From contig NC_088872.1 in the NCBI RefSeq assembly GCF_032884065.1, forward strand, positions 39,933,979 to 39,997,978: 64,000 nucleotides of DNA, written 5' to 3'. Below the pieces are notes generated by a model. That model did no database searches, was not told where the DNA came from, and saw only the letters and a program-made list of their open reading frames with translations. Below are positions 56,201 through 64,000 of the stretch, in pieces (position 1 is the first letter of the stretch; every line of letters starts with the position of its first letter). A program made the translations under genes and the position numbers. The stretch is from Artemia franciscana (taxonomy: Eukaryota > Arthropoda > Branchiopoda > Anostraca > Artemiidae).

Positions 56201-59200
56201 GCTGGTTTTGAGTGTAGGCTTTGATTTGTAAAAGTCTCAGCCGTTCTTTGGCAAACATGGCCGAGCCAGGACAAGGGACGGGGTCAAATAATAGTTGTGA
56301 TGTCGTACTTCTGGTTACATCGTTGGCGGATGATCATATTTGGAATTCAGTCGACGAGACGTAACCCCAGTATGGTCCTCAGGCATCTTTTTTCAAAAGT
56401 CATGTCCTTCATGACTTTTAAGGTCCACGTCTCGCAGCCGTACAGTAAGATAGATACCATCTTAATATACGGATTTTTGTTTTCCGGTAGATTACCTTCC
56501 TTTTCATAAAGGCTTCCACAGCTGTGCGAAGACAGCGGAAGCTGATGCAGTGCGAGATTGTCTTTTTTCGCTACATTCGCTGTTGATGTCGATATACGAT
56601 CCGACATACTTGAATTTATTCACTTCATTCTGTCGTTGGTTAAGGGTTATATGGGTAGAGTTTATATCAGGAGTATTAGACATAGCTTTACTCTTGTCAT
56701 TATTAATCTTGAGCCCCACTGGGGCAGCAACTTTGGAGACTTTTAGAGGAATCTTCTAGGCCTCACCATCGGGTTAACCAAGAAGAACAACATCATTGGC
56801 ATAATCCAGGTCGGTGGTACTGAAATCAGGGCTAACCTTGGCTCTTTAGAAGTTTAGCATTGCTTTTTTCATTACCGGCCGGACCGAAGTCGATGTAGAC
56901 AGCAACGGTGATTTGTTGATGCCTGGCTCTGTTTTCATAATTCTGTCTCAGGGTGAAGAGTTTCGGAAACATTACCGGCTGGAACGACGCTGATGAAGAC
57001 AGCAACGGTGATTTTTCGATGCCTGGCTCTGTTTTCATAAATCAGTCTCAGGGTGAAGAGTCGGTCATTACAACCCACGCCGTTTCGGAAACCAGATTGG
57101 TTGAGGCGGGTTCTTTCGTTGGGAACTTTGCGGAACCGGCTAAGGAGGATCATTGCAAAGATTTCTCCCGTAATGCTCATCAGTGATATCTCTATGTAAT
57201 TTTTACATTCAGTGCTGTCGCCTTTCTTGAGGAAAGATATTATAACTGAGTCTTGTCATTCTTGGGGAAACCGTTCCTGGGACCAGATTGAGCAGAAGAG
57301 CTTGTGTAGTTTCTCAGCGAGAATAAGAGCAGCTTTGTATACTTCGGCTGGGATAAAATCTGTACCTGACGCCTTGTGATTTCTCAGCTTCTTGATTGCC
57401 TCTTTGATCTCTTTTATTAAGGGGCGGGGGGTGAACATTGACGTCGCTGTAGGGTTGCTTGATTCTGGAATAAAATCTTGGGCAACGAGTGATGATGTAG
57501 AGGGCTTAATAGGCATTGAATCGCAGAGTGATTCTAAACAGGAACATGCTCTATCTTGGTATTGTGGAGAAATGAGAGGCAAACGAAATGATGTCAATCT
57601 TCAATAAAACTACAGTAGGAACTATTATTAGGTCTTTTCGGGCGTTTTTAAACCTTACATAAAAGAGAATCAAGTAACAACAAAATAATACGGACGATAA
57701 ATAGACAAAAAGCTGTACATATTTTAAAAATGATGTAGCTTAAACTCTCCCAGGTCACCACAGTAATGAGAGTATATATATATATATATATATATTCAGG
57801 TTTTTCATATTTGTCTTTTTTGATCTGACAATGTTTCTCAGAAATTCTAGTATCGACTTCATAGTTCTAACGATAATCTGATTTTTGAATTTCGAATCTG
57901 TATTCAAATTCAACAGTGAATCTGTGAATCCGTATTCATTATCAGATTTTAAATATAACCAACTTTTAGCGATTTAATTACTTATTTTGAAGCCAAAAGA
58001 CCTGATATAACCCCCATAAAGCACATGGGGCGGTGCTGCTACATGTTTCTGTTGTGCTTTGAAGGAATTCTTTAAGATTTGACTTTTTTTTACAAATGGT
58101 TCATATTTTTGCCAAATGGGCGAAACTGCAAATAATACTAACAATTTCAAAATAGGTTCCGACGTATATTAGCGTGTTTGGGACGACCCAAAAAAGGGAC
58201 ACTTTGACTACTAATACACTAATACACTTCCTCGAAAAAACTCTCTGACTCCTCCTACCCTCCCCACCCATAATAAACAATTAATCAACATTATAAAGAT
58301 AATATATTCTCTCAAGGAAATTGTAGGAATTCTACACTCATGCTTAATGATCCATTATGCTTCCTTTCATATACTGACACTCACCTCAATCAGCACACGA
58401 ATCAATTTATCTTTTAACACTCACAAGCATATACTCGCTCCCAAGTCAATCACTCGAAATTCTTCAAGAGCCTTCATACCTTTTACTTCCGCCGGAAGCA
58501 TGTTCCAGACTTCAGGACCAATATACCTTGTAGCAAATTTAGATGCGGTAGTATTTGGAACATGCCTTCTAACCAATTCAACATTTCTAGTTTCACAACT
58601 ATGATCCCTTTCTTTGTAAATTTCCGGAAAACATGTAGGTAACAAATTAGAAAAAAACTTATACATAAATAAATTTACTTAAAATTTAACAAAACCAAAA
58701 AAATGGTAAATTTTTAATTGGTGATACCTCGATGTTATCGATTTCTGGGACAAGGCATTGGTCAAAGCTCTTAAGCTTTATTTTGTGACACACGGAGGGG
58801 ATATAAATGGCTAGTGAACGTCGACGACCAAACTAACACAGTACAACAAATATGGATGAATACGAGAAAAATATAACATTTTAATAATCATTTTGGGGAA
58901 CTTTTTTTCATTGTTTTGAGATAGGTGTAAAAATGGACAGAAACTATGGGGCTACCTAAAGGCTATTAAATATGAAGAGAAGAACATTAAACCGGAAGGG
59001 AAACGGTTTGAATGGGGGGGCTTAGTTGGCAGTAAGTTTTTGAAAAGGGTGTCTCTAAATGAGCCTGGGATGGTTTCAACCCATATTCCTCTATGTTTTC
59101 ATATAATGACCATGCTAACAATCCTATTATTATTGTCTATGATATAATTATATTTTGTATATTTCAGGCTGCAGATGATGCTGCTTTGATCTCAATGGTA

Positions 59201-62200
59201 AAAAATGTCCTTGATACTCCACACCACTATTTTTCGCTTAATTATGATTTGACTCATAGTATGCAAAGGCTAGCTTTTATAGCTCCTGAGTTCCGTCAGG
59301 TGAGTTTAAAGTTATATTTGTCGGTGTGTCCCCTTTAGACTATCTGCAGGATAATTCCTGGATTCTCAAAATGCTCATCTCCTAACTCTCAGTTTTGTAA
59401 TTTGAGTCATTATCGAGTAGCGACCAGAAATACTCGTACCTACTTTGCGAAGTTCTTAATTGGAAATAGGATTTTTTTTTGTGAATGTAGTTGTGACTAA
59501 CATGTGGCTCTTGTTGAAAGTGACAATTCTGGCACACATTAGAAGAAGGTGTAAAGAAAACTTTCTCAGTGTTGACTCAATTTAGCATTAACATTTCATA
59601 CATACTTGATCTGCTCAGAGAGATATAGTTCAAAAATTACTTGTTATACAGTGTAAAGTCCACAGCTAAACGAAACAAACCGATAGGCCTAAGTGAGTAC
59701 ATGTACATTTGTAATAAACCAAACTAACAAGAAACGTTCAGATTTTTGAAACCACTTCTTCAAGTATCTTTTCAGATTTATGTTCCTGTGAAACATACAA
59801 TTTTAAAATATGCGTTTGTTGCATCTTACACCGAAAGTACAAGACACATTTGCCTCTCTTCATTAATCTCAGAATTATTCTTTCAAAAAACAAGGATTGT
59901 AATATTAAATAGACTTTTTCTTAGAGAATGATCTAAGGTTACCAAAAAAGGACAAGTTTCCTTTTTCGATGATTTTCAGTCTATTTTCAATGTTTTTTCC
60001 ATCTAAAAAGATTTGGATCAAATTTCAAGGATTTAATGCAATAGGCGGATAAAGCTGACTCTCAGCCATTGAATGATAGAAAATTTATCATCTTTCGTTG
60101 AAATATTAGATTGTTAGGCCACATTTATCTCCATAAGCCATTGAAGCCATACTTCTCGTCTTGCGCTGAAATATTAGAATCATGAGGGTGCAGGAAACTA
60201 ACATACAAAATTCAATTGGGCGACGTAAACCTTAAGAAATCTGATATTTTGGGCATAATTTTTAAGGAAATTCTTTTCTTCGTTGGTGCTTTTTATTTTA
60301 CTGTCCGAGTCATATTGTGAAAAACAGTTCTAAAATATTTTTTGTTCGCTTATATACTTTTATTTTTTAATTTTTGAATATTCTTAAGAACTTTATACTG
60401 TTAAATTAGTCTTGACTTCTGAGAAATGACTTAATGTTTGCTTATTCGACAGTGTTTATTTTTATTTTATTGCTAGTAATCTTTGTTTTTAAAGGATATC
60501 CTGATGAATTTGTAAAGTTGAGACTCAATCAAGCGCTTCGATACCGAAACTTGAAAAAAAAATATAAAACTTGAACTTGGCCAGATTACATTAAAATTCA
60601 GTTTAATCCAAGGTAGTCTCCATTATCTGATTGCCAAGGGTTATATGGTTCGATTTTTTGTGAGCCGTAATTCTAAGTTGTTTCTTTTGTTTTCATTTAA
60701 AAGTTATTCTTTTTTTCCTGTTTCCTTAATTTTTTTTTCATGCAACAAGCTTTCATTAAACCGGTTTCCTTTTCAGATGTCAATGTTTGAGCGAGCTGAC
60801 GACCGGTTTGTTTGGAATTACAAATTGATTGAAAACTTTGTCAGAGGTGATAAAGAAGTAGCTAAATACAGTCTTCCAGTTATCCATGGCTGTAAGTTAC
60901 TTTTTATTGCTTTATTTTATTTTTCTTCTGGTATATGAAAGATCATGACAGCAAAAAAAGCAATAAATATCCTCAGTTTGCACTCCCTTTCCCCCTGTCA
61001 ATTTTCTATTTTAACATAAATGTTATGTTTTCATTTCTCTCTTCACTTAAATGACTTTTTTCTTTCTTTTTATTTACTTTGTAAATTTTCAATTTTTTCC
61101 ACTAAAAGATGCGTTTGGCTGAGTCTTTTTATGTATTTTTTTCAAAATTTGTGTCTTTTACTTTTTACTTTTCAGTTCTTACTTTCATTTGTTTTTGCTC
61201 ATTTGCGATCCAAATGTTCTTACCTTTCTTCGTCTTAATTTTTTTTTTTACTAAATAATACGAGTTTGTCTGTCTTTTGGGCGTTTTTGCTATTATTTTT
61301 TGTCTGCAATCTGTCTAAGTTTTTGCCTCTCGTATTTTTCCATGCTATAATAGAAAAGATTTTGTAATTTTTAATTCAAAAGAATGACTGCAAAGCAACT
61401 GCAAGGTAATTTAATCTTGATGAGATTTGAAACACAGATAGATAGATAGTTTGATCAATGTATTTCAAAAGTTCAGGGGCCATACACACAAAAAATGTGT
61501 ACAAAGTTAAAAAAAAACAACCAAAAAACAAACTACAAAGTACACAAAAAGAGAATACAAAATGAATAATACCGAATCTAGAAGCTGGGCACTGGCGGAG
61601 AAAATAGTCAAAACCTAAGCAAAAAGGAGCTTTAAACTTTTTATACATAAGTATTTTTTGAAAAAAATATCTAATTTAGCATGAAAGTTGATTGAATCTT
61701 TGTACAAAGTATATAGCAAGTCTCATAGAATGAATTTTAATTATAGAAGGGCAATTTTATTTCACAAAGCTATTTTAGTTATAGCTAGTTTAAATTTATT
61801 TTTCAATTGCTGCGTTTGGTAACTTTATTTGTAACGAGAGTAAAAATATACTGCATGTTTGTAATTTAGAAAATTCATTAGGAATTTCTTATTGGGTGTG
61901 GGTCTGTGTTGAATAACGACAGAATGAAAAGAAACGGATAAAGAAGAGGAAGTCGTACTTGTCATTATTTTGCTAACATCACCAATCTTTTTTAGTTAAA
62001 TAGGAAAATAAATCTTCCTAATATATTTTCTATAATAGTGTAAATGTGTTTGAACTGACAAAAGAGTTTCCTGAGGAGACTCAGCCTCTTAAATGCCCCC
62101 ATCCTCAGTATGAGTTTTTTTTAGTTATTTCGATAAAAGTATGTAGCGTGGGAAGGAATTCGTTCAACTGGGCTGTAATATCACGACGTAGCCGATACAA

Positions 62201-62312
62201 TGCTGGAACTCGATTCTACACAAGAGGCATTAATTTAGATGGACATGTTGCAAATTTTGTTGAAACAGAACAGATTGTAGAATATGATGGTCAAAAAACT
62301 GCCTTTGTACAG
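50148..62312 (+). CDS. SAC1: SAC1-type phosphatidylinositol phosphate phosphatase, five exons (partial)
   Basis: Exons 50148-50242, 52196-52401, 59168-59299, 60777-60891 and 62125-62312 join in phase (1/2, 0, 0, 1/2) to give about 245 residues. These follow animal SAC1 from about residue 15 to 250. Matching blocks: FVTIDRLTSEVRFG, FGVYGTFETFAGPCLVVVT, SLNYDLTHSMQRL, MSMFERADDRFVWN, VISRRSRYNAGTRFYTRGIN and DGHVANFVETEQIVEYDG. SAC1 is an ER/Golgi integral membrane enzyme that removes phosphate from PI4P and thereby sets its level. The part here is the N-terminal SAC subdomain; the CX5R catalytic loop and the two C-terminal membrane segments belong to exons right of the window. The first coding exon, with the ATG, was not found upstream. 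No frame damage, so probably the active gene. Its introns are rich in transposons. Confidence 0.92.
50243..52195 (+). other. SAC1 intron a
   Basis: GT-AG intron of 1,953 bp. (GT)n run near 50292-50308. No transposon with clear ends. The frames 50571-50909 (-) and 50671-50871 (+) have no known domain. Confidence 0.75.
52196..52401 (+). CDS. SAC1: SAC1 exon b
   Basis: Acceptor 'ttttag' ends at 52195; donor 'cag|gtaggt' at 52402. The split codon g+tt gives valine. Encodes IPVNLPRRNIFGVYGTFETF, then VVVTEATKIGKICGQ and HISQRQ. Confidence 0.93.
52461..52663. mobile_element. hAT-type MITE, 203 bp, in SAC1 intron b
   Basis: Ends TAGGGCCGTACCCAGGA and (reverse complemented) CAAGGCCGTATTCAGGA. A perfect 8-bp target duplication CTTGTATT stands at 52453-52460 and 52664-52671. 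No coding content. It begins 59 bp after the exon b donor. Confidence 0.85.
52672..54384. other. SAC1 intron b, unannotated part
   Basis: No transposon or RNA gene recognised. The frame 52711-53034 (-) has no known domain. Confidence 0.4.
54385..54416. repeat. Perfect 15-bp AT palindrome
   Basis: AAAATTAATTGATTT (54385-54399) and its reverse complement (54402-54416) flank CT. It lies at the 5' junction of the LINE tail and may have been its target or arisen at integration. Confidence 0.7.
54420..54990 (+). mobile_element. 5'-truncated LINE 3' end, same family as 3.2-5.5 kb
   Basis: Matches the reverse complement of about 3190-3780: 'aatctctgttaattttactt', 'ttataagctgaatgataaaa', 'cacgcccctcctgcccgata' and 'ctctgctctctgttggggca' occur in both, in order. 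It carries the end of the RT frame (broken), the 3' UTR and a terminal (TTGAAG)n tail. It lies in SAC1 intron b. Confidence 0.85.
55000..55980. other. SAC1 intron b, unannotated part
   Basis: AT-rich. Short frames on both strands (for example 55367-55639 -) have no known motif. Confidence 0.4.
55985..57607 (-). pseudogene. RTE-like LINE reverse transcriptase remnant
   Basis: Minus-strand blocks in order: EIKEAIKKLRNHKASGTDFI and PAEVYKAA (57256-57597), GEIFAMILLSRF and NQSGFRNGVGCNDRLFTLRL (56935-57180), MGLKINNDKSKAM (56504-56719), ILLYGCETWTL (56347-56607), and MSWLGHVCQR (56071-56274). This order is that of RTE-type or similar endonuclease/reverse-transcriptase LINEs. Several frameshifts, no endonuclease, and the catalytic YADD block is lost. 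A 100-bp internal tandem duplication is described separately. Lies in SAC1 intron b. Confidence 0.75.
56870..57060. repeat. 100-bp tandem duplication inside the RTE remnant
   Basis: 56870-56960 and 56970-57060 match over about 90 bp at exactly 100-bp spacing: 'cattaccggc', 'agcaacggtgattt', 'gatgcctggctctgttttca' and 'tctcagggtgaagag'. It repeats the RT block around 'KITVAVFI'. Confidence 0.85.
57610..58335. other. SAC1 intron b, microsatellite and unannotated DNA
   Basis: (TA)n at 57774-57794. Otherwise no structure recognised. Confidence 0.5.
58421..58666 (-). pseudogene. LINE reverse-transcriptase C-terminal fragment
   Basis: Minus-strand frame with NLLPTCFPEI, H-SCETRN, then RYIGPEVWNMLPAEVKGMKA and LEEFRV, the usual tail '.....TR......P..RT......Y.GP..WN.LP..IK...SL..FK' of Jockey/RTE-type RTs. 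No RT core. The plus-strand frame at 58347-58604 is its shadow. Lies in SAC1 intron b. Confidence 0.65.
59168..59299 (+). CDS. SAC1: SAC1 exon c
   Basis: Acceptor 'atttcag' ends at 59167; donor 'cag|gtgagt' at 59300. Phase 0 at both ends, 44 residues. Encodes ALISMVKNVLDTPHHYFSLN and YDLTHSMQRLAFIAPEFRQ. Confidence 0.93.
59300..60776 (+). other. SAC1 intron c
   Basis: GT-AG intron of 1,477 bp. No transposon or RNA gene recognised. Confidence 0.75.
60777..60891 (+). CDS. SAC1: SAC1 exon d
   Basis: Acceptor 'ttttcag' ends at 60776; donor 't|gtaagt' at 60892. Encodes MSMFERADDRFVWNYKLIEN and KYSLPVIHG, one base (t) carried over. Confidence 0.93.
60892..62124 (+). other. SAC1 intron d
   Basis: GT-AG intron of 1,233 bp, T-rich. 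The minus-strand frame 61376-61648 has no known domain. Confidence 0.75.
62125..62312 (+). CDS. SAC1: SAC1 exon e
   Basis: Acceptor 'tttttttag' ends at 62124; donor 'cag|gtaaat' at 62313. The split codon t+tt gives phenylalanine. Encodes NWAVISRRSRYNAGTRFYTR and HVANFVETEQIVEYDGQKTA. The next exon should start near TRGS(I/V)P.FW and is not seen before 64000. Confidence 0.93.
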
Positions 62313-63275
62313 GTAAATTTCTTTGTTAATTTCCCTCCCCACTTTTGGTGCTTCGGGTCCCAAGTTCTATTCACTTATTTGGTCTATCCGCTATTTTTAT
62401 AGTTTTATAGAATGCTGAGAATGTTGTTTGGAAAGCTTTTTGATAAAAAGTGTATAGGCTAAAGAAATACTATAAGAAATAAAAGACGTAAACTTCCGAT
62501 ATATGCGCTTTTATATTTTTTTTCTATGAAATTATTTTATCTTTTTTTTTTGTTCTAACACATTATCGTTACCCAAATTGCTTTTATCCTGACGGGCTTT
62601 AAACTCAAGGGCCGATTGCGCCAAATTGAAATATTATATGTTAGATATCAATGTTGGGTATTTCATATGCTGTTCATTTCAATATGACAGCGCAATTTCT
62701 AGCACTGCCAGCAAATCAGCAGAAATGCAAAATTTAAGATACCGTAATTCTATTTTATACCAATAAAAAAGAATAAAATAAGTTTTTCAAAGAAAAGTAA
62801 AGGGTGATATTAAGACCCAAAATAATAAGAAATTAAGTAACATAATAACTCAAACTTTGAAACGAATCAACAAAAAATGAAAGATGTTGCTATGAATGAA
62901 TAAACTAAAAACGAACAGAAATGACGACAAATAAGAGCGGGGCTACTGCTCCCTCAGAACAAACAAATGGCTGGAGTGTTACAGATAAGACAAAATTTAT
63001 TGAAAAAAGCCTGTGGGCCATAGCAGCACAAAATACAAACAAAGCTCGAGGAACAAAATTCAAATTCAAGTATTTCAAATCAAGAAAAATAAATAAACAA
63101 AAAACACACACGGCAAGGTCCAACATTATAGTCGACAAACAACAGCCATAATGAGATTCAATTCCTAAAAACCATAACAAGCAATCGCCTCAAACGTAAT
63201 TCCCTATATTTAAACCTTAAACGAAGAAACTTACACAACTGTTGAATAATACATGCGTTCCTCTCAGCCATCTGC
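62313..63275 (+). other. SAC1 intron e, first part
   Basis: Contains 'agtttttcaaagaaaagtaa' and 'aaaaacgaacagaaat' near 62780-62925, a weak echo of the C/D element hairpin arm. No gene. The overlapping frames at 62905-63180 have no known domain. Confidence 0.4.
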
Positions 63276-63279
63276 TCAA

Positions 63280-63500
63280 TTACCCATTATTCACTCGCAA
63301 ACACTTGTCCAAAACATTCATTCCGCAACTCGGACAGCTCTCACACTCGGATATAAAATGAAAGAGATTTTCATTCACACAGCCACACATAGGCTCTTAC
63401 CAACATTCCCTCTTACCAACATTCCCTCTTACCAACAACAAATTCTTCAAATCCTCTTTATTCAACCCAAATTTAATCCCCCCCTTCCCCACCAAAAAAA
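63280..63500 (-). pseudogene. Possible LINE C-terminal remnant with Cys/His knuckle
   Basis: Minus-strand translation gives 'MCGCVNENLFHFISECESCP', similar to the 'C..C....E...H.....C' knuckle at LINE RT ends. The reading is short and interrupted. At 63394-63436 a 17-bp unit ('ctcttaccaacattccc') is repeated 2.5 times. Confidence 0.35.
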
Positions 63501-64000
63501 AACTCTTTAGCTTCGGAGTAAAACCTCAAAGACATAGATCGGTCCTTTTGGCCTTTTCACTCTTGGATTTCTTGGTCCTTTAGGGTCTGTTTGACCTCCT
63601 GTCATGCTGACACGCATTCATCCATCGAGGCTTTTCCTCCATTCCACGTCTCCAAAAGCTTTCACTGGAAGTCTTGTTTTTTTCAGCTTCGAAGCCCTGT
63701 GGTGGAGGAATCAGATGGGCTAGTACGAGCAAAATTTGTCAAGCTCATTTTCTTTCGATTTCATATGGAGGCAAAACATACATCTTAGTAGTTCAAATGC
63801 TACTTTTGGTTTAGTGAAAGAGGACCTACTGCAAGGTTTTTGGCCCATTTCCTAACCTAAACTCTTTTAACCCGGACATCTTTTTTGTCTTTAAGGATCC
63901 CTTGGCCTAAGGTACTTATCCTGTAATTCCCAAGCTTATTTTTGTGTATTCTTACGCCCTTTTGACAACAACTAATTTTGAGCTGAGGTCACATCAGCGC

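Noticed and set aside
62905-63180. Opposing 76- and 91-residue frames
   Set aside because: Neither has a known motif; they lie in a SAC1 intron and overlap each other.
63685-63788. Candidate next SAC1 exon after 'tttttttcag'
   Set aside because: Translation (LRSPVVEESDGLV) does not resemble the expected SAC1 continuation near TRGSIPVFW.

Overview
The window looks like nuclear DNA of an animal, most likely an arthropod and possibly a crustacean. It is AT-rich, has introns with GT-AG splice sites, and is crowded with eukaryotic transposable elements: Helitron, Polinton/Maverick, several LINE clades and hAT-type MITEs. There is no operon structure, Shine-Dalgarno context, CRISPR array or plasmid/phage feature. 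The crustacean guess rests only on the general look of the repeats.

Two host genes are supported. On the minus strand, about 15.1-16.6 kb, an intact intronless reading frame encodes a leucine-rich-repeat protein of the LRRC14/PRAME type. On the plus strand, five exons between 50,148 and 62,312 encode the N-terminal half of the phosphoinositide phosphatase SAC1. Its first exon and the exons with the catalytic CX5R loop were not found, and the latter should lie beyond the right edge. Phases match at all four internal junctions.

Layout. 0-0.7 kb: decayed 3' end of a Polinton (chromodomain integrase plus a second Polinton-associated gene). 0.8-8.6 kb: a field of tandem/dispersed noncoding repeats (families A, B, C) broken by a 5'-truncated CR1/Jockey-group LINE at 3.2-5.5 kb. 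8.6-14 kb: minisatellite, a degenerate basic-repeat coding remnant, and a full-length 1.77-kb hairpin-bearing repeat (C/D element). 14-21 kb: a palindromic MITE, the LRR gene and several hAT-like MITEs. 21.5-23.5 kb: a LINE with a reverse-transcriptase frame interrupted by one TGA. 24-35 kb: degenerate repeats, more MITEs, a LINE tail, and tRNA-Asp-like sequences in a duplicated block. 35.57-39.70 kb: a Helitron with both termini, an intact HUH/Y2 Rep frame and an internally deleted helicase. 43-50 kb: two more copies of the C/D element around a CR1-like LINE. 50-62.3 kb: SAC1, whose introns hold a MITE with a perfect 8-bp target duplication and three LINE fragments.

The main unexplained signal is the A/C/D repeat group. 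At least a dozen diverged copies on both strands share a core of about 150 bp. The C/D version is a 1.7-kb element with two long internal hairpins whose arms stay nearly complementary. It matches no transposon class I can name. Repeat boundaries below are judged by eye and can be off by tens of bases.
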